From assembly GCA_963664845.1 (NCBI GenBank), contig OY761615.1:5580001-5644000 (forward strand): a stretch of DNA of 64,000 nt, in the 5' to 3' direction. The position numbers were made by a program, and so were the translations under genes. Positions within the stretch are counted from its first letter, which is position 1; each line of letters begins with the position of its first letter. The notes beneath the pieces were generated by a model, which had not been told where the DNA came from, did not search any database, and saw nothing but the letters and a program-made list of their open reading frames with translations. The DNA is from CAIYTF01 sp963664845 (GTDB lineage: Bacteria > Bacteroidota > Ignavibacteria > Ignavibacteriales > Ignavibacteriaceae). Below are positions 7,512 through 16,870 of the stretch, piece by piece.

Positions 7512-10457
7512 CTAATGTTCCGAAAAGAACATTTCTTTCGGCACGGTCTGCTGTGTTAAGTCCGGCCCTTCAATGCCAGCCTCAAGTACAGAGGGCCCGG
7601 CACCCTGAAAATAGACCAAACGGTAGGCGTGATATCCGGTCTGTAAAGCAATTGTGCCTGTAGCCAATGTTGCGCCATGCGAGCCGTCATTATTCGCGAC
7701 AGGTTGGTCGTCAATATAGACAATACCACCGTCGTCAGAAATGACGGAAAAAGTAAAGAGGCCATCCGTTGGTATGCGGATATAACCGCTAAACGAGATT
7801 CCGAAATTTTCTGTTCTTTGGGCGTATTGTAACGAAGGAGTTTCTGCAATTCCCGTTTTCTTTGCCTCGGCCTTGCTTAGCTCTGCTACCGTTGAAAACT
7901 GACCCTCGAAGTATCGATAGGTGAGTCCCGGTTTCAAGCCGGTAACGCTTGTAGCTTCCTTCAATTCAGCCTTTTCAAACCGGAGTGTAAGTATAGGACT
8001 ATTTTCCCATCCATCTTTTGAGGCAATGGCCTTCAGGGTGGAACGCATAGTAACGGTTAACGGTGTGCTGTACCGTTTCGAAGCAATTGTTGGCGTGCTG
8101 CCGTCCAGCGAATAAAATATTTGCGCTCCTTTGGTTTGGCAGGATAGGGAAACCGTTGCTGAGTCGAGGAATATCGTGCTGCCTGAAGTCTGGAATGGAG
8201 GGGAGACCTGGTTAACCGGATTAAATGAGTACGGCCGTGCTGCTTCAATCGATGCCCATGTCTTCTCAGGGACAGAGTTCATGTCGAAGGTAAATTCGCC
8301 TCCGTTCACAATGTCTTCATGGCGTATATAGGAGAATTGATACGGCTCATGGTTTCGAGTCAGGGCGCGAACGTATTTATTTTGCGGAGAAGAATTCGGT
8401 GCATTTAACATAAAACACTTTCCATTTCCGGTCTGTATGGTGACTTTTGTGAAGATGGGGCTTCCAATAACATACTCACTGGTGCCCGGGCAAACTGGAT
8501 ACATACCAATTGCGCTGAACACATACCACGCGGAAGTTTGGCCGCAATCATCGTTACCTGCCAGTCCATCCCGCTTTGTGGAATAAAATTTTTCCATTAT
8601 CTCCCGTACTTTTTCCTGGGTTTTCCACCCCTGGCCAACATAATTATACAGATAGGCAAGGTGATGACTCGGTTCGTTATCGTGTGCGTATTGACCCATA
8701 TAACCTTCTTTTTCCGGCTGTTCCCTTCCATTAACTTTTATTCGGGCCGTGAACAACTCATCCAGTCGTCTGGAAAGATGTTCGTCACTACCAAAAAGAT
8801 TAATCAGGCCTGATACATCATGCGGAACAAACAAATTATACTGCCAGGCGTTTGATTCGGTATAGCAGGTGCTTTCAGCAAACGGATTAAACGGTGAAAC
8901 GAAAGCATTGTCGATTTTACCTCGCATGAAACCGGTTGAGCCGTCAAACAGATTGCGGTAATAAAGTGCACGTTTACTGAAATTTTGGAAATCTTCTGCT
9001 TTCCCAAGCGATTTTGCCATCATGGCAATACACCAGTCTTCATATGCATATTCAAGTGTTCTGGATACGGATTCCTTCATTTTATCTGCCGGCAGATACC
9101 CGTATTTACTATAGGGTATAACGCCAAACTGGTCATGCTCAGCGCTGTTCACCATTGCTGAATAAATAGCTTCCACGCTGTCCCGAACCAATCCTTTTCG
9201 GTAGGCGTCAAAAATAACGGGGACTGAAGGATAGCCAATCATGCAATTGGTTTCGCCGGCCGCCAGTTCCCACAAAGGAAGCATTCCGAATTCGCGATAT
9301 TTCAGGTAGAGTGAATTAACCATATCTTCTGCTCGCTCTGGCTCAATAATGGTCAGTAGCGGATTGAGGGCACGAAAGGTGTCCCACAGCGAAAAGACTG
9401 AATAAATGTCCGATCCATTTGCCGTATAGATTTTTCCATCCATGCCTTTATAATGCCCGTCAATATCCTGGAAGATGTTGGGCGTTAATAATGAATGATA
9501 CAGCGCTGTATAGAAACACACGCGCTGTTCCTTTGAACCACCTTCAACCAGTATTTTGGACAATTCCTTTTCCCATGACTCTTCTGAGGCTGCTTTCACT
9601 TCGTCGAAACTGTGATTGGCAATTTCGGCTTTCAGATTCTTTCTTGCGTCTACCACGCTAACGTGTGAAATGCCAACACGCACCAGAATCACCTCAGCAG
9701 CTTTTGTTTCATACCGTACGAACGCTTTGAGACTGTTTCCCTCACCTGAATGCGTTAGGGTATCAATCTCGCCATCCAAAGCAATACCATGACGCAGAAA
9801 GGGTTTTGAAAACGTTGCAAAAAAATAGACGGTATGATCTTTATTCCATCCGCTCGACTGCCTGTATCCTTCCACCTCCGTATCGCTCACCATTTTAATT
9901 TGTGCATTGGTACAGTGGTCATCAATACCATGTTCCAGATCTATGATGATGTTTGCCTCATTGGTTTCGGGGAACGTGTATTTATGGTATCCTGCCCGTG
10001 TTGTGGCAGTTAATTCTACTTTTACTTTATGATCATCCAGATAAACCGAATAGTAACCGGGGGTGGACTGTTCGTTTTCTTTTTTGAACCGAGAGCGATA
10101 GCCCTGGGTTGGGTTTTGCCTTGAGCCGGGTTCCAGCTTAATAGCTCCGGTGGTTGGCATAAAGAGTATGTCGCCATAATCGCCACAACCTGTGCCGCTC
10201 AGGTGCGTGTGACTGAATCCCATGATTGAACTGTCAGACTCGTGGTAACCGGAACACCAATCCCATTCCCGGTTGTAGGTATCGGGACTCAGTTGAACCA
10301 TCCCAAATGGCATTGCAGCACCGGGGAATGTGTGCCCATGGCCACCTGTGCCAATAAACGGGTCCACATATTGGGAAAGTTTATCCTGAGCCTGCGCACA
10401 GCAGGCTGCACAAAGCAGTGAAAGAAAAAACGCGATTCTGGCTTTTCTGGTTGTCAT
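7512..10457 (-). CDS. GH92 alpha-mannosidase with Fn3-associated and PA14 modules
   Basis: This is a secreted calcium-dependent exo-alpha-mannosidase, 981 residues from the ATG at 10457. An upstream ATG at 10562 adds 35 unlikely residues; the chosen Met begins a clear signal peptide (FFLSLLCAACCAQAQ). The GH92 domain fills about residues 25-760, with DPFIGTGGHGHTFPGA at its start and HDNEPSHHLAYLYNY and GNDDCGQTSAWYVFS near its end. Then follow a chitobiase-type Fn3-associated domain (~765-835) and a C-terminal PA14 domain (~840-981), both probably for glycan binding. It likely trims alpha-mannosides from glycoproteins or mannans. The nearby PL7 lyase suggests a small polysaccharide-use patch. 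No T9SS tail is present. Confidence 0.93.
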   Translation of the reverse strand: MTTRKARIAFFLSLLCAACCAQAQDKLSQYVDPFIGTGGHGHTFPGAAMPFGMVQLSPDTYNREWDWCSGYHESDSSIMGFSHTHLSGTGCGDYGDILFMPTTGAIKLEPGSRQNPTQGYRSRFKKENEQSTPGYYSVYLDDHKVKVELTATTRAGYHKYTFPETNEANIIIDLEHGIDDHCTNAQIKMVSDTEVEGYRQSSGWNKDHTVYFFATFSKPFLRHGIALDGEIDTLTHSGEGNSLKAFVRYETKAAEVILVRVGISHVSVVDARKNLKAEIANHSFDEVKAASEESWEKELSKILVEGGSKEQRVCFYTALYHSLLTPNIFQDIDGHYKGMDGKIYTANGSDIYSVFSLWDTFRALNPLLTIIEPERAEDMVNSLYLKYREFGMLPLWELAAGETNCMIGYPSVPVIFDAYRKGLVRDSVEAIYSAMVNSAEHDQFGVIPYSKYGYLPADKMKESVSRTLEYAYEDWCIAMMAKSLGKAEDFQNFSKRALYYRNLFDGSTGFMRGKIDNAFVSPFNPFAESTCYTESNAWQYNLFVPHDVSGLINLFGSDEHLSRRLDELFTARIKVNGREQPEKEGYMGQYAHDNEPSHHLAYLYNYVGQGWKTQEKVREIMEKFYSTKRDGLAGNDDCGQTSAWYVFSAIGMYPVCPGTSEYVIGSPIFTKVTIQTGNGKCFMLNAPNSSPQNKYVRALTRNHEPYQFSYIRHEDIVNGGEFTFDMNSVPEKTWASIEAARPYSFNPVNQVSPPFQTSGSTIFLDSATVSLSCQTKGAQIFYSLDGSTPTIASKRYSTPLTVTMRSTLKAIASKDGWENSPILTLRFEKAELKEATSVTGLKPGLTYRYFEGQFSTVAELSKAEAKKTGIAETPSLQYAQRTENFGISFSGYIRIPTDGLFTFSVISDDGGIVYIDDQPVANNDGSHGATLATGTIALQTGYHAYRLVYFQGAGPSVLEAGIEGPDLTQQTVPKEMFFSEH

Positions 10458-11202
10458 ATCCAAATTTTTCCCGATTTGAATAAATAAACTGCAAAACGTA
10501 GAATTGGAATTTGCCCGTATACTGCAAATAATTTGCGGCGTAATGCACCAGAAATGTAGCAAGTTTTACTATTTTTACCATAGAGATTCTATTTTAATAA
10601 GTTGGCTGGAGATTTCACGGTCGAAGGTGAATTGGGAAGATCATCCAATTACAAAATACCATTGGAGGTACTGTTAGCGTCTTATCAACAAAATCTTCAC
10701 CAATTCTGGCAAGATATTTCAAACACGCCTTAAAACCCTTATTAAATATAGTCGAATCAGTGATTTTATATTTGTCCCACTTTCAAATCCAGCTGGACCT
10801 GGCCGTCCATGTTAAGAAAATCATTTTTTGAATCATATTTTTCTATCCGTGTTTATCCGTCCTTAATCTGTGTCATCCGTGTACCATTCGAAATCCGAAA
10901 AGACTGGTACGCGGATAATGCTGATTGAAACGGATTTTCACGGATCAAATTTCAGAAGGAACAGTCAATTTGAGTCTTATTTTCCAATTGTTAAAATCCA
11001 ATTTGGTTCTGGCTCGTTCAATTTAGGAATTCAACGATCGAAACAGCGAATATATAGAGGCCATTCCATTTTCAATTCTGCAATCTACAGGTAAAAAAAC
11101 TGTATCCAGTTTCCTGCGAATTTATTCAGAATTTCACAACCCCGTACAATTAATAATTGCTTATTTTAGCTCTTGGTTTTTTCATTTTACTAAATTGGCA
11201 TT
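10458..11202. other. Long intergenic region with an inverted repeat
   Basis: There is no supportable gene in 745 bases. The main structure is the inverted repeat listed separately (10845-10945). The region just above 10457 should hold the GH92 promoter, and the end near 11160-11200 that of the thioesterase. Confidence 0.5.
10845..10945. repeat. Imperfect long inverted repeat built on ATCCGTG units
   Basis: The left arm (10845-10885) begins ATCCGTGTTTATCCGT and ends GTACC. The right arm (10906-10945) begins GGTACGCGGATAATG and ends CACGGAT. The arms are complementary over most of about 40 bases, with a ~20-base loop. Within each arm the short unit ATCCGTG/ATCCGT recurs. Sequences of this style occur as dispersed non-coding repeats in many environmental bacterial genomes. 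It resembles a REP- or MITE-like element, but only this copy is visible in the window. Confidence 0.6.
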
Positions 11203-11937
11203 ATGGACTATACACAGCACTATCTGATACATTATTATGAAATAGGACGCAATAGAAAATTGCGCCCTTCGGTTTTGCTGAACTATTTTGAAGACATTGC
11301 TATGCAGAACAGTTCTGCAGTCGGCGTATCCATGGAATACTACGATTCCAATAAACGCGGATTCATGCTCCTTAGTTGGGAAATCCGTATGTTCAACTGG
11401 CCGTCTTTTAATGAGACCATTACAATCATCACAACACCGACGGCATTCAAACGGTTTCTGGCAAACCGCGAATACAAGGTATATAACTCAAAGGGAGAAC
11501 TGGTGGCAGAGGCAAATTCGGTGTGGATTTTTACCGATACACAGGCCAGAAAACCAGTAAGTGTTCCGGACGAATTGTACCCCCGGTTTGGAATTGCTCC
11601 GGACTCTCATAAACATTTTACTATGCTGGATTCGGTAAAACCAATTATGACCGGCGATATAACAGCACCCATACAGGTTCTTCAACGGGATATCGATATG
11701 AACAATCATGTCAACAATGTCCGTTATGTTGAATGGGCACTGGAATCAATTCCCCGGGTATGGGCCGAAACATATTATCTTAAGTCCATACGGGTAAATT
11801 ATAAGCGGGAATTGTATCTGGAGGACAGGGTACATATGGTTTCCAATTTTGGCAGGCAGGAGACCATCAAACAGACAATGCATTCTGTTTATTCAGGCGA
11901 GACCGATGTTTGCAATATTGAATTGCGGTGGGAATAA
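11203..11937 (+). CDS. Acyl-ACP thioesterase
   Basis: This 244-residue cytosolic enzyme hydrolyses acyl-ACP to free fatty acid. It has two hot-dog folds: the first (residues ~5-130) with RPSVLLNYFEDIAMQNS, the second (~150-240) with the hallmark DMNNHVNNVRYVEW of the FatA/FatB-like family. In plant and bacterial homologues that Asp/Asn/His segment carries the catalytic residues. Length is typical of bacterial members. The gene stands alone. It may supply fatty acids for lipid remodelling; a link to the fab operon 47 kb away is only functional, not positional. No good Shine-Dalgarno is seen before the ATG. Confidence 0.9.
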   Translation: MDYTQHYLIHYYEIGRNRKLRPSVLLNYFEDIAMQNSSAVGVSMEYYDSNKRGFMLLSWEIRMFNWPSFNETITIITTPTAFKRFLANREYKVYNSKGELVAEANSVWIFTDTQARKPVSVPDELYPRFGIAPDSHKHFTMLDSVKPIMTGDITAPIQVLQRDIDMNNHVNNVRYVEWALESIPRVWAETYYLKSIRVNYKRELYLEDRVHMVSNFGRQETIKQTMHSVYSGETDVCNIELRWE

Positions 11938-12062
11938 ACCAAAAGTTCCAGATTGTTTCCAATTTCCTTTGCTACTTTGTTGAATAGGAATCGGGTACTG
12001 TCCGGACCCGGATATTTCATATATTTATATTAACCAATTGTGATAATAAGGCTGATTTACTG

Positions 12063-12992
12063 ATGAAATTACGTGTATACATTCTCCTGGGTTTGTTACT
12101 GCTCCCCATTTCGATCATCCGACCACAGGAAGATGAAAGCGAGGACGACAGGGCAGTGATCTCCAATGGAGTGGTGATCTCTTGTGGTGTAGAACGATGG
12201 TCAGTTAAAACCCTAATCGGTGTGGATACCGCCAAAATTGATTTTAAAAATGTTGTTCCCAGTTCAATAGCATATCAGCGTTCATTGGCAGCACCTGCTT
12301 CTTTGCCTGGCAACAACACAACCCGGTTAGCCTCTGAAGACACGGTTTATTCCATCACCTGTCATTTGATGAAATATAAACTGGAGTCTGATCAGGATAT
12401 CCATATGGAAATCTGTACCATTGGCAACACTGGTGAAACTATGGTTGCCGAAATACTCAATCCTGAATGCCCGGCAATAGCATCCACGAGCAGGTATGCT
12501 TCGCTGAAAGTATTACGTGACTGGTTTGTTGCCAAATATAATCCGACCACAAGCTTCAAGGCAGCCAACGATGATATCACGATAAGCGGGGTAGGCTTTT
12601 TCGACTTCCTGCACGGCCAGACTGGAATACCCCCAAACGGTCGGGAAATTCACCCGGTCCTTTCCATGAAAATGGGAGTAACCGATATTGAACCGTATAC
12701 CGGCGGTATCAGAGATTATTCGTTGGACGATGCCTATCCTAATCCTTTCAATCCGTCAACTCTTATCAGGTATGCGGTCCCCTATGAAAGTTCAGTCAGG
12801 ATAACGGTATATGACAATATCGGCAGGGAAGTGCGGGAGTTACGGAATGAAATACAGAAAAGTGGAAAATATGAACTAAATTTCATGGCAGAGAACCTTG
12901 CCAGCGGAGTCTATTTTCTGAAAATTAGTGCTCTCTCCATTGACGGCAGGCACCATTTCAACGACGCGAAGAAAATGATGCTCGTAAAGTAA
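12063..12992 (+). CDS. Secreted protein with T9SS C-terminal sorting domain
   Basis: This is a 309-residue protein of unknown function. A signal peptide occupies about residues 1-22 (YILLGLLLLPISII). The middle 200 residues match no family I can name. The last ~85 residues are a T9SS type A sorting domain: AYPNPFNPSTLIRYAV, then VYDNIGREVRE, ASGVYFLKI and a terminal KKMMLVK. In T9SS organisms this domain directs cargo across the outer membrane and is then cleaved or anchored. The tail diverges from those of the three larger cargo proteins downstream. It appears to be monocistronic. Confidence 0.85.
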   Translation: MKLRVYILLGLLLLPISIIRPQEDESEDDRAVISNGVVISCGVERWSVKTLIGVDTAKIDFKNVVPSSIAYQRSLAAPASLPGNNTTRLASEDTVYSITCHLMKYKLESDQDIHMEICTIGNTGETMVAEILNPECPAIASTSRYASLKVLRDWFVAKYNPTTSFKAANDDITISGVGFFDFLHGQTGIPPNGREIHPVLSMKMGVTDIEPYTGGIRDYSLDDAYPNPFNPSTLIRYAVPYESSVRITVYDNIGREVRELRNEIQKSGKYELNFMAENLASGVYFLKISALSIDGRHHFNDAKKMMLVK

Positions 12993-13238
12993 TTCCCGGC
13001 TTTTTCGCAGTGATGGATGCCGTATTACTGAGTAAAAGTCAGTATGAGCCCACATCGGGCTAAGTAATTTCCATAATAGCGTTAAAACAATCCTTTTTAG
13101 TGTCAATTTCATAGTTTATTAATCCTGTGGCGCACCAATGGGAGGGCTTCGGCTTGGCTTTGTACGCCAAAATACACTAGGCTTGGAGAGACAACCAGAT
13201 TTATTGTTGTTCCCAATTGCGAGGAAGATCTTTACAAA

Positions 13239-13700
13239 ATGGTTGGCGCAAATCAGGTTGACGTGGATAATTTCCGTAAAGCTGTTAGTGAGCTCGATGG
13301 CAAGATAAACAGAAAAGAAGGAACACGGGCAGAGAGACAAGCAGACCTTAATGCCTTAAAAGCAAACAGAATATCGGCACTTCCGGAATTTCATAACAAA
13401 GTTGTCAATCAAATGCAGTATGCGCTAGACGCCTGGGTCGATGAAGCAGCAGCCAATCAAAGCAAAGACATAAGCTATGTTGTTAAAAACGGTGATTGCC
13501 TTTGGTTCATCGCAAGAGACAAAGAGCATTACGGTAACGGATTTGCTTGGACAAAAATATATGCAGCTAACAAAGAACTGATCAAAGACCCGAATTTGAT
13601 TTATGTTAAACAAAACTTTAAGATTCCGGCTTTGACTGACGACGAAAAAGGAAAATTTGACAAGTTGAAAAAGAACTACAAACCGGCTCCGGCAAAATAG
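13239..13700 (+). CDS. LysM-domain protein, probably missing its N-terminal part
   Basis: The 153 residues contain a helical, charged N-terminal stretch (VSELDGKINRKEG) and a C-terminal LysM-like domain (YVVKNGDCLWFIARDKEHYGN through NLIYVKQNFKIP), normally used for peptidoglycan binding. The known style of this family has a signal peptide and a long coiled coil first. Here no signal peptide is encoded. The frame stays open upstream to about 13101 without a start codon, and the residues before the ATG (NCEEDLYK) still look homologous, so the ATG at 13239 may be internal to a decayed gene. No ribosome-binding site precedes it. A hairpin terminator follows. Confidence 0.7.
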   Translation: MVGANQVDVDNFRKAVSELDGKINRKEGTRAERQADLNALKANRISALPEFHNKVVNQMQYALDAWVDEAAANQSKDISYVVKNGDCLWFIARDKEHYGNGFAWTKIYAANKELIKDPNLIYVKQNFKIPALTDDEKGKFDKLKKNYKPAPAK

Positions 13701-13745
13701 GTACCATTAGCAGTTTCCATATAGCAGTCAAATAGTATTGATTAT

Positions 13746-13779
13746 AAGCCCTTGTTCTGTGTAAGGATAAGGGCTTTTG
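13746..13779 (+). terminator. Rho-independent terminator after LysM gene
   Basis: The arms AAGCCCTT (13746-13753) and AAGGGCTT (13769-13776) form a stem with a 15-base loop, followed by a short T tract. It lies 46 bases after the LysM gene stop. Confidence 0.65.
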
Positions 13780-13820
13780 TTGTCAAATAACCAGATAGTT
13801 CATTTTTTGCAATAATTTGC

Positions 13821-13828
13821 TAATTTTG
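13821..13828 (+). promoter_or_regulatory. Candidate Bacteroidota-type -7 box (TAATTTTG)
   Basis: TAATTTTG fits the TAnnTTTG -7 consensus used by Bacteroidota primary sigma factors. The block around it (AATAATTTGCTAATTTTG) is almost identical to the block before the paralogous gene at 19973, which argues for shared function. No matching -33 TTTG at the right distance is clear. Confidence 0.4.
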
Positions 13829-13852
13829 GATATAGGAAAACAAACAGTGGGT

Positions 13853-16498
13853 ATGAAAATGCGTTTGATCAAGGTAACTGGTGTCTTTTTCTTTCTGGCA
13901 GCAACATTGTTTTCGCAAACAACTAAGATTCCCCTCACTTCAGATAGTTGGTTCAATCCAAAAATAACAACCAATAATCCGATGAAACTGAATGGACACA
14001 AGTATGCTTTCACTTTTAACTATAGCAATGATAGTACTGTCACATGGAACTTAACTGATGTAAACCAAAACATTCTTCTCTTAAAAAATCAATCACTGAA
14101 TCAACCTCCTGTAGTTGCTGATGGCATCACGATCACCATGAATAACGCCCAGACCCAGGGAGTTAAGGTGTGTAAAGTTACAGCAGGTACCAAAAGATTT
14201 ACAGCGATAAATGCAAACGGGCTGGGGTTTGAGGCATTTACTGGAGCAATTGGATACGCAAGTCCCTGGTACTTTTATTATAGCGGGGAGCATGAAATTC
14301 CCTATACCAGCTTAAAAAACGTTGTGTTAAAATTAGCTAAAGTTTCAGATACAGCGAGCCTGTCTCCACAATTCGATCCTGCCGACCCAAATGTTTCCTA
14401 TGGTTATCGTTATGGTCGTTTATTTTCCAATGCAGCTGCCAACCCAAACTTTTCTCCTTATATAATTAACAAAACAAGTGGCTATGCATTTCAGGAATTT
14501 ACTAGAAATGTGCCGCTTTCAGCCTGGGATATAAGTGACCCGGCACACCCGCGCAGACTTGCTGTTGGGTTCCTGGAAAACAATGTTGTTAAGGGGTTGG
14601 TTGATGGCAAATGGTGGCCCGGGAATTATGCGGTTTATAATAACACTGAGACCACAGGCCCGCGAGAATGGTTATGGATATTTAACACGGATTATAGCGA
14701 AACACCAAATCAAGCCTATGAGATAGATGCAATAAGTAATCCAATGCCGATCATGTACTTTCTCACAGTAAACCGGAATGGACCGGTTCCTTTTTCGCCG
14801 GGAACCTCGGGAGACGATCAGTTTGTCATTCAGACAAATTACAGGGGTGCTGAATTTGATACAGCATATTTTATTGCCGCAGCACCATTCTATCAAGTCC
14901 CGACATCTGTTGCCAAAAAACTTAATATAAACAATATTTCTACCTGGGGATATAATGATGGCAAAAGTGATGTGCAAATTGATGGCATCACCGGGTGTTA
15001 CTATCCCAAAGGCTCACAGAACAATGTATTGTATGAATCAGGTTTCGTTTGGGGTGCTCTGGTTAATGGCGATCCTCAGCCTCGCGTTGGAGGGTCTGCA
15101 TACCGGCAGGGTTTGCAACCGGGGAAAATACTTGCAAATGGAACAGCGGAAGATCCCGGTTTGGCAACAAATCGGTTATTCAGAGTACGTTCGGACTATG
15201 CATCGGCTGATTTAACAGAAGAAGAATCGGATGAATGGCTCCCAAAACAGAATATCCGTGATATGTATGCGCAGGATTGGAATGAATGGCCTGCGGCCAA
15301 AGGTGCGCCTTTTGTTGATGTGAACAGAAACGGGCAATATGATCCTGCCACTGATATTCCAGGTGTAAAAGGTGCCGGACAAACTATGTGGTACGTTGCA
15401 AATGATTTGGACGCAAATTTGACAACACTAATGTACGGAGCTCAGCCAATTGGACTTGAAATGCAGGCAACCTATTGGAATTACAAAAAGACCGGGGTTC
15501 TCAACAATGCGATTTTTAAAAAATATATACTGATTAATAAATCCGGTGTATCGTTGAATGGTGTTTATGTAACAATGTGGTCTGATCCGGATATTGGTGA
15601 TGGAACCGATGATTTTGTCGGAACAGATACCCTTCGTCATATGATATATTGCTATAATTCCAAACCGATTGATACTGTCTGTGGAAATATTCCTCCTGCA
15701 GTTGGATTTGTGTTCCTGCAAACGCCAACAATCCCCACAGCAAACGATTCAGCATTTGTTGCCGGACAATGGGTAAAAGGAAAAAGTAACATTCCTGTCA
15801 ATGCTTCTTATTACTTTACACCTGGTGATGCTTCAGTCACCGATCCGACTCATGAGCTTATTGACGGATCGACTGAGTTTTATCGTAACATGCAGGGCAG
15901 GATCGGAAAAACAGGAGAGCTTTTCCATGATAATAATGGAAATGCAACAACTTTTGTATTGACAGGTGATCCGGTTGCCAATACAGGCTGGGTTGATGGG
16001 ATCATACATCCAGCGGGGGATAAGAGAATGGGTATATGCTCGGGACCTTTTTCTTTTGCTCCGGGAGACACTCAAGAAGTGGTATTTGCTGAGATAGCAG
16101 CAGATGCTAGCCCGGCAACAGGAAATATTGGAGCGGTCATTAATCTGCGGCAGGTGTGTGATTCTGTTACGGCACTTTACTATTCTCTTGCTGATCTAAG
16201 TACAGGAATTACCAATGAAAAAACCATGCTGCCAAGAAAGTTTGCACTTGCTCAAAATTATCCTAACCCGTTTAATCCGGTCACAGTGATTCGTTATGAA
16301 CTGGCTGAAAAGGGAATGGCAACACTGAAAGTTTATGATGTTCTCGGAAGTGAAGTGGCAACATTGGTGAACGAAGAAAAATCTGCAGGCGAATATAGAG
16401 TTGAGTTTTCAAAGGCTGGTATTCCCAGTGGTGTGTATTTTTATATACTCACTTCAGGAAATTATACTGACGCGAAGAAGATGTTATTATTGAAATAG
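13853..16498 (+). CDS. Large T9SS-secreted protein, paralogue A
   Basis: The product is 881 residues from the ATG at 13853. A frame from TTG at 13817 would only add residues before the signal peptide (LIKVTGVFFFLAATLFSQ). The long body has no named domain I recognise, but it contains a calcium-loop-like motif (DVNRNGQYDPATDIPG) and the segment RRMGIC-like/SGPFSFAPGDTQEVVFAEI that recurs in Ignavibacteria secreted proteins. The last ~85 residues are a T9SS type A sorting domain (YPNPFNPVTVIRYEL, VYDVLGSEVATLVNEEKSAG, terminal KKMLLLK). By eye it is roughly 70% identical along its whole length to the gene at 19973-22612. The function is unknown; a secreted surface protein is inferred. Confidence 0.88.
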   Translation: MKMRLIKVTGVFFFLAATLFSQTTKIPLTSDSWFNPKITTNNPMKLNGHKYAFTFNYSNDSTVTWNLTDVNQNILLLKNQSLNQPPVVADGITITMNNAQTQGVKVCKVTAGTKRFTAINANGLGFEAFTGAIGYASPWYFYYSGEHEIPYTSLKNVVLKLAKVSDTASLSPQFDPADPNVSYGYRYGRLFSNAAANPNFSPYIINKTSGYAFQEFTRNVPLSAWDISDPAHPRRLAVGFLENNVVKGLVDGKWWPGNYAVYNNTETTGPREWLWIFNTDYSETPNQAYEIDAISNPMPIMYFLTVNRNGPVPFSPGTSGDDQFVIQTNYRGAEFDTAYFIAAAPFYQVPTSVAKKLNINNISTWGYNDGKSDVQIDGITGCYYPKGSQNNVLYESGFVWGALVNGDPQPRVGGSAYRQGLQPGKILANGTAEDPGLATNRLFRVRSDYASADLTEEESDEWLPKQNIRDMYAQDWNEWPAAKGAPFVDVNRNGQYDPATDIPGVKGAGQTMWYVANDLDANLTTLMYGAQPIGLEMQATYWNYKKTGVLNNAIFKKYILINKSGVSLNGVYVTMWSDPDIGDGTDDFVGTDTLRHMIYCYNSKPIDTVCGNIPPAVGFVFLQTPTIPTANDSAFVAGQWVKGKSNIPVNASYYFTPGDASVTDPTHELIDGSTEFYRNMQGRIGKTGELFHDNNGNATTFVLTGDPVANTGWVDGIIHPAGDKRMGICSGPFSFAPGDTQEVVFAEIAADASPATGNIGAVINLRQVCDSVTALYYSLADLSTGITNEKTMLPRKFALAQNYPNPFNPVTVIRYELAEKGMATLKVYDVLGSEVATLVNEEKSAGEYRVEFSKAGIPSGVYFYILTSGNYTDAKKMLLLK

Positions 16499-16870
16499 TA
16501 TCGCTGAGTAATTTGATTTCCTTGACGATAAAAAACGGCGAAATCTTAAAATACACTATAAACACCGTAACCGTCAACATGCACAAAGCCAGGTGAGGGT
16601 AAACTACTTGACCCTGTTCGAAAAATATTTGTATTAATTAATTAAATAAACCATAAGTTTATCATTGGCCCATGTTCGTTTATAGCGGGAAAGAATTCGG
16701 AATAAATAGCGTGGAATTATAAAAACGACTGTATATCCGTAAAATGTTTTAAAATGTAAGCATCTTCTATGGAGGTGACTCTTCAAAGGATTCTTGCTGC
16801 TGATTCGTACATCCTTTGCTTGTAATGCATTAATTGTCATTATTAATCATTAATATATTGCGGAGGCTCT
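16499..16870. other. Intergenic region between T9SS cargo genes
   Basis: This is 372 AT-rich bases with no supportable ORF. The last bases hold a strong GGAGG ribosome-binding site (16862-16866) for the propeller gene. A second purine-rich GGAGG at about 16770-16775 leads to no usable frame. Confidence 0.4.

Noticed and set aside
10458..10562. N-terminal extension of the GH92 protein from the ATG at 10562
   Set aside because: The extra 35 residues precede a clear signal peptide that starts at 10457 and would mask it.
10870..11094. 74-codon frame across the inverted repeat
   Set aside because: Its first half is the repeat itself; there is no supporting start signal or homology.
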